Shown here piece by piece: positions 12,410 through 24,568 of a stretch of 64,000 nt of DNA (position 1 is the first letter of the stretch; each line of letters begins with the position of its first letter). The translations under genes were made by a program, and so were the position numbers. The stretch is from Syngnathus acus. Lineage: Eukaryota; Chordata; Actinopteri; Syngnathiformes; Syngnathidae. The notes beneath the pieces were generated by a model that was given only the letters and a program-made list of their open reading frames with translations, ran no database searches and was not told the DNA's origin. The stretch lies in the NCBI RefSeq assembly GCF_901709675.1, contig NC_051104.1:6057501-6121500 (forward strand), written 5' to 3'.

Positions 12410-15400
12410 CTTAATCATCAGAATGCCAGTGCATGGCTCGGTTGGTTATAATGTTTGAAGTTGTCCATCTTAGTATCACCTGAGACACATTTATGAATAC
12501 AGTATAATGAAGTTAGTGGCATTTTGGTGGCTGAATTGAAAAATGATCAAAGTCCTGTTTTAACATTGCTCCACTGCTAATCGACAGTAGATATTATTCA
12601 GTACAAGTACATTGGCTGGGGTGTGTTGTTCCTGTTAATTTACTCCTGTTGAAACAATCTAAATGGAAATTGCACTTCTCTATCTGTTTCTCCTAGACAA
12701 AATGAAAAGAGAATTTAAATGACCTGGTTGTTTTTCATCCAGTCTGGAACAAAGTGAATATTTACAAAGAGTTGGACAGAATTGGAAAACAATGCATAGC
12801 ATAGCATAGCTTAACCATACAAGCAACATTATTCTCACCTCCTCCCGCCTCACATAAAATACATCCCTCTCCTTTTCTGCACAAGGTTGATCGATTCGAT
12901 ATTTTATTTTCCAGGTCAACTACAATCAGGTCACCAACGTCAAGTCATTTATCGCGATCGATATGACAGGGCTCATAGGTTATAACGGAACAATTGCATA
13001 CCTCCAGCAATGCTCTGAAGTCTTAAATGAGCAACTCTCTGAGAAATATTGGCAAGTGTGCGTGGCTGATATGCTATAAAAAAATGGTGACATTGGAAAA
13101 CCACTTGATCCTGTCAATACTGGGTTGACTGGATGGATCAAATGTTTCAAAAAAATGTTAGCGTACAGAAGGTCAAACAGAATTGTCTGTTCTATCTATT
13201 TTTTTAGGAATTCATCTTGTCAAGGTCATTAGTGTTTTAAAGGCCATATTTGATGTTACTTCAATTAACCTAAAGACAAAAGTATAACCTAAGTAACTTT
13301 GTCGTGTAACTATTTACTGTGTTCCATGTTCCACTTAATTTAAAATACTGCAGATTTTGGGAGCCTTTTTCTTTTTCCTTGTTATTGTTTTATCTTCATT
13401 CCTGGCTTCAAAGCTGCACGCCTGACTAGTTGTTTATGAAAATAAAGATGTATCCATTTTCATATGGACATTTGCTACTTTGTCTGCATTTGGGTCCAAC
13501 TGCCTCCACAACTAAATGTTGGCATTATGATGGATTCCCATGTTGAGCATTTCACTTTCTCAATATTACTGTCCCAAAGTCTTGAGTTTTTAGAATTAAT
13601 TTAGAATTAATTTGCTGGCAGAGTAGGTAGGACTCGTCAAGCCATTCAAAGAGCTGTTCGATTCGACAATATAATTCATTTTCTACAAAAAAAAAAAGAT
13701 AATGTAATATGTGAGAATGCAGTTATTATAAAAACATCTGTGAAGATGAAATGTGAAACTTTTGTTTCAACTTGTGATTCTTGAATTCAATTAGTTTTTA
13801 ATGGTCGTTTGACAACGCATACTCATAACTCATTAATCTCTGCTAACTTGCAAAGTTATTTGGTGTCTTTTTTTTTAGTCCTGATGAAAGTAAACATAAT
13901 TATTCTTTTTCAGTTATCATTTTTCTAATGTTTAGCAACACAACAGCTTAATTATAAATAATGGGGATGTGGAAAATTGATGGATTCATAATTGTGTTGG
14001 AATAATCCTTGTTTGTTTTTGTCATTGCCTGCTCGAACGCTTGTTTGTTTTTGAAATTGAGGAACTGAAATAATAACCTGGCATACGGTTAGCGCTTGGA
14101 CTACCTCAGCATTTTTAGTTCTTTTTTTTTTTTGTCTCCTGTGGTACAGTATTTGTTTTGTTGAGAATACCACAATTCACATATCTGCACCGAGAGGATC
14201 CTTTGAATATTAGAAAGGCAGGGAACTGTCAGACTTGATCAAATATTGCCCTGCAGTCATTTATTTTAGCTCGGATTTTATTCCTCATTCAACTGAATGC
14301 TTTTTGGAGAAAGGAAAAGAATGTTTATGTGTGCACATTTTTCATACTTGCACATTCAAGCGGATTCCCTAGAAATCTTTCATCTAACTGATGCATAATT
14401 AATATCCAGTGCATTTGCATTGATTAAATGCTTATTTGTCCCAAAGTCCAGAGTTTGCCCTTCTAAATATTCCATGTTTTCTTAACATCCGAGGGAAGGG
14501 CATGATCGTCAGCTCGACATTACAAATAAGATATTAAGTCACAAATTATGCAACTGATGTATTTGTTCATTTCTCCCGGGTTAGAAAAATGACAAATCCC
14601 ATTTGCTTTTTAAGAAAAACAATGCGGTATTATTTTCACTACTGCTATGGTGGCAATTTAAAATCCATAACAAACCTGCGGCTTATCTGTATTGCTTCTA
14701 TCTTATATGCACAGTCATTTTTTTTTTTTGTCAATATGCAAGCATTTTGCAACAGACTGTTGGCCGTCTATCACCCTCGCTGTGTGTCAGAAAAGTGGAT
14801 TTCAACAATCCTTAATGCGCTGACAGTTTTTGTTCCTTCAGGTCATGCCCTGAACTTTTATTGGTATGACGGCAATGCCAGGCTGAGATGTGCAATGCTA
14901 TATTGTTCAAGAAACTATGCACGGATCAGTGAAGGATGCGACAAGGTATCCATGAAGACAACAATAACTTCTGATGCATGCCTTTGAGTGGAAAAGCCAG
15001 AAAAGCAGAAGTCATGAGTTCTTGCCTGGAACAGATTTATGGTCATATATGAGCATATGATATGATGCAGTTCTTCTTTTATGATCCGACTTGTAAAATT
15101 AAGTAAATAAATTCTCTTTGAGTAGTTTTTTTTTGTTTTTTTTCCCTAAAGTAACAAAACCTGAATTCATTTTTTGGACTACTCTATCCAGTTCTTCTTG
15201 TAGTTCATGCACACTTACCTCTTCCTTCCTGACACCATTATCAAAGTCTGTTCATGCAAAGATGCAACTAAATGCTTTTGTGGCGTCTCTGATCAGAGTT
15301 AAATTATTAAGCTGATCTGCAGGGAGCTCTTGGAATAATCAGGCTTTTGAAAATTCTTTTGATGACAAAGCTCACCTTGTTTTTCCCAGGATGAAAGGCA

Positions 15401-15592
15401 GTCATTTGTTTTGCTCCTCACCAGAATGATTGACAAATAGCGATGTCACGAGAACGCTGCTCGTCACTGGAAAAACAATTCGGAATTTGTATAGCAGACT
15501 GAGCGAATGATTCCAAGTGAAGACTCGATCTGGGTGCGAAATATTTGGGTTGGGTTGGCTCTTTGGTTCTCATGATTGTAAGAATTTAGAGT
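12410..15592. other. Intergenic, no supported gene
   Basis: AT-rich. The plus-strand 132-codon open frame at 14,589-14,987 is not recognisable. Two tandem copies of AGAATTAATTT occur near 13,588-13,609, and homopolymer T runs occur near 14,124 and 14,719. Confidence 0.5.
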
Positions 15593-15805
15593 TACCGTAT
15601 TTTCCGCACTATAAGGCGCACCGGATTATAAGGCGCACCTTCATTGAATGGTCCATTTTAAAACGCGGGCCGGACTTTGGACACGCCTGCTGTAGTGGCT
15701 CAATATTGGTCCGTATATAAGGCGCACTGGATTATAAGGCGCACTGTCGACTTTTGAGAAAATTTGAGGTTTTTAGGTGCGCCTTATAGTGCGGAAAATA
15801 CGGTA
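15593..15805 (-). mobile_element. Palindromic MITE, copy 2 (opposite orientation)
   Basis: It has the same 30-base terminal inverted repeats as copy 1 and the same internal sequence, but reversed: the block CTCAAATTTTCTCAAAAG of copy 1 appears here as its complement at the right end. It is 213 bases long without the internal duplication. TA flanks both ends. Confidence 0.9.
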
Positions 15806-17579
15806 CATGACTAATATGATTCCATTTGCTCTGGTGTCTGAATATATTATCGTTTCTAGAGATGATAACACAATCATTTCCACAATAGTCACAGATAAAG
15901 CAAAGTGTTATTTAGGATTATTTAGCTGTTCCAAACAATAACACGTTCTGCGGGAATGCTAAAAGAATTTGAAGGGCTTACTTGGATGTTTTCGGGGTTA
16001 CGGTTACTCAAGGCTAAATAGTCGTGCTTGTAGCATGAAACTGTAAAACGTATCGGCACAAAGAATTGGTTGTCCTGGTTGGATGACTGTGACTCATTGG
16101 CTTGTTAGTATCTGACCTTTGGGAGTCTTGAACAGGTGGGAAACTATCAAAATTAATCTATAGTGACAAAGCCTGCATGCCTAGTTTCAATTTAAATCTG
16201 CTCCCTCTTCCTTTCCAACTCCAAGAATAGAATGGCTACCAACAACTGAGAGGAAAGTGGATAAATGAGGACTATAATTATGTTTGGAATTGCAATTACT
16301 GTTATCGCGGCCCTTTGTCGCTGGGATTTAGTGTATCCAGATGCGCAAATGGCAAAGACTGTCATTGTTTGAGCGCTTTCGATCAAATATACTGTGAGCT
16401 TCCGGCTTCACTTGTAATTACCCATTTTTAATGAGCCACATCGGCTTGTGCTAAGAAATAACAGGTAGATTTAGCAGAGTTTGTGAGAGCCTTAATATTT
16501 CTTTTTTTTTTTTTGCACAATTTACTGACAATCAATCATAGCAATAAAACTATTTACTCTCAATGAGCCTTGAGCACTCCATAACTTATTTTGCTGCACG
16601 CTTTTCGAGGAAATTGCTCCAGCTGTCTCAGTTTAAAAGGACTCTTTCTCAAAAAAGCATTGTTTAATTTAGGATTTAGATCATAGATGTCAAAATATTT
16701 ATAACAAAATACAAACAGGAATGCAAAATATGCTAATGGTGAGAATTTTACAGATTTTCCACTGCTTCATCATTTTACTTTTGTTTGGCAGAGTTGGAAA
16801 ACTCTAATTAACTGAAAACTAGCTGGTGTAATTAATCAACTATGATGTAATTACCAGTGGAGAAACATTAAAATTTCTTTCCCCTCCAAAGACCATGTGA
16901 ATGTTTTCCACCAGATGACTTACATTGATCACTTTGACAAAATTACGCATTATTTAACTTATTGGAGGCTTGAATCCAATTTATAAATCATCTGGCAGGT
17001 GTGACACTGGAATAGATTGTATCTACTCTACTGGACTAGATACAAAAGCGTTATAATCATGCTTAAATTGCTTTCCGGTGCATTTGTATACATTTTGTAG
17101 ATACATAAATACTTTGCTCATTTATCAGTAAAATGTGACAAGCGCCAACAGAAGGGAAAAAAAAAATCTCCTGCCTCACTAAAGTTCACATTAGAAAAAT
17201 TTGTTTAGAGGCTACAAATCCACCCAAAGCTCACTGAGCACTTTCTGGTCTCCCTGTGCAGACAGGTCTTGCCACACAATCCTGTTTAAAAGATAGAAGC
17301 AGGGTGTCATCACCTATTGATGCCGAGCGCAGCAAGATTTGGCCTCGCTCCATAGAAAGGGTGTGACCTCAGAGCTTCTTCAGCATGAATGTTTTTCAGA
17401 CTAAGCGAGCCAGGCAATTTTGCCTCTTCAAGTTTAGAACTCAAGGATAATGTAAGCTGTAAGCAACAATAATCAGGTTAAAATCTGAATATTAATGATC
17501 ATGTGATTAATGATCTGGCCTGTTTATATATGTAGACTGTAATCACAATGGTTGAATACAACTGGCCGGGCTTTCGAAA
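15806..17579. other. Intergenic; cluster of TAATTA cores
   Basis: No gene seen. Three TAATTA hexamers occur within 49 bases at 16,805-16,853, and AGGTGTGA, a T-box-like motif, occurs near 17,000. This could be a regulatory element but motif counts alone do not prove it. Confidence 0.35.
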
Positions 17580-17989
17580 TACCGTATTTTCCTGACTATA
17601 AGGCGCACCTAAAAATCTAAAAATTTCTCAAAAGCTGTGCGCCTTATAGTCCGGTGCGCCTTATATATGGACCAAATTCCTACATTTAAACTGGCCCGAA
17701 GCTTTGTGTCATGAAATCAATCATAAGTGGCCCGCTGAAGAATGAATCATGAATCAAAAAGACTATGGATCATTATCTTGTGATTATAAAGTAATTTGTT
17801 GCGTCTGAAGTTGAAATAAAAAAGATAAAATGGAGAATGATTTGATTTGGATTAAAAATCTGACATGATGCATTAATGGTGTGCCTTATAGTCAGGTGCG
17901 CCTTATATAAGGACAAAGTTTTAAAATGGGCCATTCATTGAAGGTGCGCCTTATAGTCCGGTGCGCTTTACAGTCCGGAAAATACAGTA
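17580..17989 (+). mobile_element. Palindromic MITE, copy 3 (long form)
   Basis: Ends TACCGTATTTTCCTGACTAT and CAGTCCGGAAAATACAGTA are diverged versions of the copy 1 repeats. The middle holds about 190 bases absent from copies 1 and 2. The element is 410 bases with no coding capacity. It may represent a longer member of the family from which shorter copies were deleted. Confidence 0.85.
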
Positions 17990-18255
17990 ATTTTTCCCAG
18001 TAGAGAAGTTATTTACAAATTCACCCAATCAACAAAAGAGAAGCAAATCACAGCACAATTACCAAGCATGTTTTTGCGACTCTGTTTGTGGAACGTTTAC
18101 TTCCTCAGGGAATTGTGGATCTCCAGACCAAAGACTTCTGCCAAGACCTTTATCATTAAGGTGGCACTGGGAAGAAAGGGACTCTCTAGAGATCACAAAG
18201 TCTTTCTGAAGACGCCACGAGGGTCAGTCGCACAACTCGGCTAACAAAGCCTCTT

Positions 18256-18271
18256 CCCCCCCCCCCCCCCC
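18256..18271. repeat. poly-C tract
   Basis: Sixteen consecutive C residues followed by a T/A-rich stretch. Simple sequence. Confidence 0.9.
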
Positions 18272-19018
18272 TTTATTATTATTTTTTTTTAATACTGAGC
18301 CATTTTTACACAAACACGCACACAGCCCACACACATACCCTAATGATGAAAGCTTTTTTTGGAGGGAATCTTTCATCTCCCTCTGCTTTGGGTGAGATAG
18401 GAACTGCGGGGATGCAAGCCTGAAGATCCCTTTATGTGTGAGGACTATGAGAAGTGACGATGTGCCTGTACTTAAATATGAGGCATTTGGTGTGTGCGTG
18501 TGTGTCCACTTGCATGACGGCCCGGAGCAAGCTTCTCACCAGAATATAACTTTCACAAGCATTTCGTTTCCTGCAGTCAGCAACATTCATTCAAAGCCTC
18601 TAAGGAATTAAGTCTATCTACCTGCTTGCCGTTTTCTTCTGTCGCTCCCGGCACACCTCTCTCTCTCTCACGTACACACATATACACAGAAACACAAAGA
18701 TACAGAGTTTCCTTTGAAGGCATTGTCTCCCCACTCAGTCTGCAGGTGAGATAAGACTGCGAGCTGAAGAAAGGAGTCGGCATGATGGATGGTGTACTCA
18801 GCTGCCACATAACACTATACCTTTAATGCCTTATTGATTTATGCCCATCACTGGCTCATCACGATGTAAGAACCCCAACACACATCTGTGTCCACTGCCC
18901 CATCTTGTTTTTATCTGATCCCGATTCAATTGTTTGTACGGTGCTAACTATCCCTTCTGATTTGTGTTGAATATTTTTTATTATTGTTTGTTAACCTATG
19001 GCTTTCATGTTCAGTGTA

Positions 19019-19085
19019 AGCACCGGCGGAGCTAGAGGGCTGTAGGGGCACGGCCCCTCCCCAAAAGGATATGGTTGATTTTTCT
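19019..19085 (+). repeat. Repeat terminus, copy B (CACCGGCGGAGCTAGAGGG type)
   Basis: Reads AGCACCGGCGGAGCTAGAGGG, then GGGGCACGGCCCCTCCCC. It aligns with copy A at 5,690-5,766, which lies on the other strand. Likely the end of a decayed DNA transposon. The rest of the element is not identifiable. Confidence 0.45.
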
Positions 19086-20328
19086 GGGGATTTTTTTTCT
19101 CATATTTTCACCCCTTCACTGAAGGGAAAAATCCTAGGGAATGGATGTAAACATTAACTACAGTTCTGTGCATGTGCACACTAATTGCTAAATGCAATTC
19201 CACGACTTGGTGATGAATTGCTACCTCCACTCAAATCACTTCGAATGACTTTAATGACAGCCAACAGCACGATTCTTTGCAAAGACGTTGGCAACACACT
19301 GTCGCTAGATTTGCTGCAAAGCTCTTAATAAAATCTGAACAAGGTGAATCTTGTACGCAAATGATTTTATTTTGAGACATGCTTGGCCAAATGGCTGGCA
19401 GCCACATCTGACTGGCTCACCTTAATGTTTTTATTTTTATCATCATTTAATAGCTAAGGCTTGGAGTCTTTTTGATGAAATTAATTTGCATCACAGTGCA
19501 TTCTTATGAAAATAAACTTGAAACAAACAGTTTTCTTCCTCTGGGATGCTGAATGGTAAAACTTCAAAGGAGTGTGATGCATTGAAGGTGAGCTTACACT
19601 TTGCATAAAAATATCAAATTCCACTTATGTCTTGTGCATCAAGAAAAGAAAAAGTCGGCTAATTGAAAAAACAAACAAAAAACAAGCTCATGCTGAGATT
19701 GTTTGAAAGAAGAATGGAACTACCAAACAGAAGGTCACATTCATATTTAACCTTCAGAAAATTTGCTCCACAAAATTAGAAAGCTGTGCCTCAAATGAAG
19801 ATCCGGAAAACTGCTCTGCTAAGAAATAAAAAATATTTCTACATGTTTGATGAAAATATTTTGTTGAATCTAATTTCTAACCTTTGGATGCTCCGCTACG
19901 CTCGACTTGGTTTCCATTTATTTCATCAAGAGTTCATAGTCACTACTTTGTTTTCATAAACGAACATCATTGGAAAATGAGCAGAAATGAAAGTAAATGA
20001 AACTTGCTGAACCGAGATTAACTGATTCTTGTGTTTGAAAACCGAGTCAATAATCTTTACATTTAACTATTACAAACAATTAAAACCAATTGCCGTGAGC
20101 AAATATTTGATAAGCCTTACAAGAGGAATTCTTGCCATGCAAAGTAATCAATTACCTGCATTAAAAGTTCATTTGTTTGCAGTTGTCTGCACAGCATTGA
20201 AAGATGCTTGAGCGGCAAAATGGAGTTCCTTTTCACAGCTGATAACATGTTATAAAGTCTTCTGCAGGAGGTCATGATTGCCGCCGCTCCATGATAGGTT
20301 CTTGGGCTTCAGGGCAACAATCAATCGT

Positions 20329-20350
20329 CCCTCCCTCCCTCCCTCCTTCC
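20329..20350. repeat. (CTCC)n microsatellite
   Basis: Five or so CTCC units. Simple sequence without further structure. Confidence 0.85.
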
Positions 20351-23130
20351 CGCCATCACACTTTCCTTGCACAGTATTTATGTGGCGCTCTACTCTCGGC
20401 CTCTACCTGATGCATCCGTCTCTCTCAAGTTCCGTTGCTTTGTTTATGACCGGCTACAAAAGATGATTTTCAACGTGAATTTGATGACGACGTAAATTGT
20501 ATTGGTTATTTTAGTATTGTCCACTTAGTGTTGTAGCAGACCTGAAATCTTAATAAACCGAAGGATTTTTCTAGAAGGTCATAATTCTGTCAGGTCAATT
20601 CGAGGCCACTTTTGTTTTTTTTTTATTTATATATATCACACAACCATTGTTTACCTCTCCCACTCAGTTCATTGTATTCTTTTGTCTACTCCTCCTCCTG
20701 TGTTTGATATTTATAGATTCTTGCATTTGCACTTCATTTGTGCATCACAATATTTTTCATGTTTTATCTCCATTCAGCCCCCCAAATTGCTGCTGGAGAA
20801 CTATGTTTTTCAATCCCGCAAAGCATCACTCACGATTACATGCAGTGAATAATGATCTTGGAAATAAATAAAAGTCGGACAATTTGGCTAGCGGTTTGTT
20901 TCCTGACTGCAGTCGCAGCTATCGGAGCTATCTGAGGAATGTTTTCCCTCCATGACCTTTTTGGGGATTCTTTATGTTGTGAGGTATTTTTGTAAGCGAA
21001 ATAATACAAATGTAGCTTTTTTTTTCCCCCATAATGCCAGAGGTGTTTACTTGTACATTCAATCCTGTACATTTTCCAGCCAATTTTTTTTCAGGTCCAC
21101 ACTTTGACGTAATAGACCCATTCACCATGATGTCACATGTTATTCCTTCAGGTTGTTTGACCAAGGCAAGTGAAAAAATAGGTTACTGCCTGAATAATGA
21201 TTTCAGGCTTCTTCTTTATCACCGTTGCTGGAATATGTCACGTTTCAGTGGAAAGAAAGATGTTTTGGGAAGTAAAATGTAACGACGGCCGTAATTCACG
21301 TTTCAGCAGGTAGATTGATTTTTAGTCTGAAAGCTAGCCTACTACCATACTTAGCTTAGCTTCTGATAAATGTGTAATTATTTTGAATATTGCATGTTTT
21401 TCAATGTATTTGAAGAAAAAAATAATGGAAGTCTGTACCTTAAAATTGTCATCCAATGGGATTACTGGCATGATCAAACTATTGTGCATTTACCTGTAAT
21501 TGTTTTTTTTTTGCATCTCACTGCGTTTCATGGACTCACTGCATAATTTATGATCCCACTCAGCAGGTACAATGCACATATCAAGTCCTACTATATCCAA
21601 TATCCTTGTGTAGACAGTATATAATATACTATATACTCACACTGCTTTTCACAGGATGAAAACATTCCTGGTTACTCTTTACCTTTATTTCCATTTTTAT
21701 AGCAACACCAACCATCGGCAGTTTCTTAATAAACCACCAAATTACTGTAATTCCCTGCTGAGTCTCTAGTGTTGGAAGCCATTGTCGTCTGTGAGCCAAA
21801 GGCATAATAAAGTGTTTACATAGTCCCGAGTCGGTGATGAGATGAATGTAGCATGGTTCTGTGGTTTACAAAAAAAAAAAAAAAGACAGATCACCCCGAT
21901 TGCCGCACGGTTTTGAATGTCACTGCGCTTTAATTTAAACATACGCACGCACAGAAGAACAGGACATGGAGGAATAAGAGAGGGCAGTTGAATCCAAATC
22001 AAGGAGTCAGAAACAGCAATGAAAGGTTTGCTGCTCCTTTTGATTAATGCATGAGAAAAACATGCATTGTTAAAAAAGAACGTTTGGCTAATATAAATGC
22101 AACAGTGTCAGACTGACAAAGAGAAGTTACAATGTTGCCATGAAAGGAACAAGAAACAGATGGAAGTGAATCCAAATCTGATCTAATATAGATGTACAAA
22201 ATTGTAATCCTGATTTGCCACTCATGACATTTGTGTTTTTGGCTTCAGAGGTGACATCAGAGGAGTCTGAAAAAAGTCTGCAATGTCTCCTTGGGTCTTT
22301 CTTTTTCATCATTTGTCTCCTTTTTTAATTTTTTATAAACACTCTTGCTATGAATTCAAAATGAGATGACTGGAGCGTTTTGGTTGACTTGTTAAGGCTA
22401 ATGTTAGGTAGAGTTTTTTGATTGAGGTTAACGCTTTTCTAATTTATATTTCATCACTGTGTGTCATAAGAAAATGGTTGCTTGTTGTGACAACTTCATA
22501 GATAATTTATTTTGGAGTAGTTCTCTCGCTGCTTTCCGGTGTTTTGTTTTGGGATAATCTCGTCGTTGTTGTGTAGCATATATGTTCAGACAACAATTTG
22601 AGTGACATCATTCATTGCTGAGCAAACGATCATTTCTATGCACCTGACAAACACTGGTTGGATATGTCTTCTGTAAACTCACCAATTCTGCTTACCAAGA
22701 AATGTGGGCGGAAAGGGGGAAGCTTCTAGAAGCGAGAATTGTTATGCAAAAGCAGAGACCTTTCCTCTCGTACATTTCAGCGTCAGCGATATTTGATCGC
22801 ATATCACTCATGCCAAAATTTAATTTGTCACCTCGGTAAGGCTGAGCGTTAAATGGCTGAGGCTTGAAGCACCTATGACACACAATTATGGAAAACACAT
22901 TCGACAATAACAACTAACCTATGATTAACACACTCCAAAGTTTGACTCTTAACTGTTGTATGAGTTCAACCAAGCCAAAATCCATATAATTATGTTGTTT
23001 TTATATTCACACAGGCAAGGACACTTGTTTTGTCCTTACAGGGCACAGTCATCGGTGATACAAAGAGATTCTTCCTGCTTTGAGTCATTCTTGACATTTT
23101 CTTGCACTCAACATTGTTGCCTTGACTCTG

Positions 23131-23158
23131 CCTCTCTCTCTCTCGCTTTCTCTCTCTA
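23131..23158. repeat. (CT)n microsatellite, interrupted
   Basis: CT repeats interrupted once by a CGCTTT block. Simple sequence. Confidence 0.85.
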
Positions 23159-24323
23159 GCCTGTCTCAGTATTTGATGTACATAGCTTCATTATAGACCT
23201 GTCTCACCACCCAAATGTCTCTGAAATAACCCATCTGCTGTACACTTCACTATATATATAGCATGAGTCTTTTGTGCTAATGAGGTTGAGTGAGGCCGTT
23301 TTTCTTGTTGAGTGAGCCAGCCCGTGCACATAAAGTCGGCCTCCCATAAGGTTCTACACACCCCAGTCCTGTAAAATTCTAAGAAGTAATCAATTCCAGC
23401 CACGAAAGAAACATTTCTTTGTGCTTTTAATAATAATAATAATCATAATAATAAAGACACTATAGCACTGTGTTGTGTAAAAACAATCATGCAAGTGTTA
23501 TTTAACGCAGCATATTAAACTACTGCATGAACTTGAAAAAAAAATACAATGTCATAAAGGTTGCATGTTGTTTTTCGAACAGCAAGTGCCATTGAGCTAT
23601 TATAAAAGAAATATTACTCGAGATAGGAGTATAAAAAAGTATTTATATTGATAGCCTCTGCCATGTGGCAGTTAATGACAATGTGGATTGCAAGGTAACA
23701 AATAAAAAAAATAAAAAAAATCATAAAACCACCAGCTGTGAAGATAAAGTACAACGTATTATTTATTTTTGGGGAAATCATGGCTTCAAATAAATGGGAA
23801 GGCTGTATTGGTGAGCGTCAAAATTACGAGAATTTGTTTTTCCTCCACCGCACTTCACAGACCCATAATTGTGTCTTAAAGATGTTGAATTGGCTCTGAT
23901 TGCAGCCTTCCAAATGCTCCTCTCTGTGTAACTAGTCTTTGATGAACAAAAAATCAATGTATTTAACTTCCCGTTAATCATGCCTAGTTCTGGCTTCCTT
24001 TGCTAAATAGTTGCCAAATAGGATTTGTTTTCATATTCATGTAAGCGTACGTTAATTAGGTCCATATGTGCTGTGACCTCTCTAAATTCCAGGGCATCTG
24101 GGGTAGAAGGTCTCGCTCATAAAATGGGCAATATGGTCAGCAGAGTATTTTTGTTTATTTATTTATTTTATGTTTATTTATTGTGCATGCCATCTGCTTT
24201 GGGTAATTCCGACTGTTGACAATAAAGTCCACAAGCCATATGTTCTCTCTCCACTCACCTCTGTTTTATCCAATGAGCGATCCTTTCAATAAATTAGTTT
24301 TATATTGTATAAATTACATTAGG

Positions 24324-24568
24324 TACCGTATTTCCCAGACTATAAACCGCTACTTTTTGCACAAGTTATGAACCCTGTGGCTTAAAGTCAAGTGTGATTT
24401 ATCTATGGATTTTTCATGATTTTTCTGATATTGTATAATTTATGCACATTTTCTTACATATGCAATTTAAACAGTTACACCTGCGGCTTATAGTCCAGCG
24501 CGGCTTATGTATGAACAAAACAGGATTCCTATATCGAGGTGCGGTTTATAGTTCGGAGATTATATTTA
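24324..24568 (+). mobile_element. MITE of a related family
   Basis: Begins TACCGTATTTCCCAGACTAT and ends in a degraded GTTCGGAGATTATATTTA. Internal blocks CTGCGGCTTATAGTCC and GCGGCTTATGTATGAACAAA replace the GCGCCTTATA blocks of the first family. The shared design (a short phrase of the end repeated in both orientations) suggests a sister family. The right end has lost most of its inverted repeat. Confidence 0.7.

Larger units (their letters stand above)
17990..24323. other. Intergenic, no supported gene
   Basis: Contains a 16-base C run at 18,256-18,271, a GT run near 18,484-18,505, a second repeat terminus (19,019-19,085), a CTCC microsatellite at about 20,329-20,350 and a CT microsatellite at about 23,131-23,158. 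All open frames are short and unrecognised. Confidence 0.55.

Noticed and set aside
14589-14987. 132-codon plus-strand open frame
   Set aside because: No recognisable domain, low-complexity codons around a poly-T run, and an overlapping frame of similar quality. Consistent with chance.
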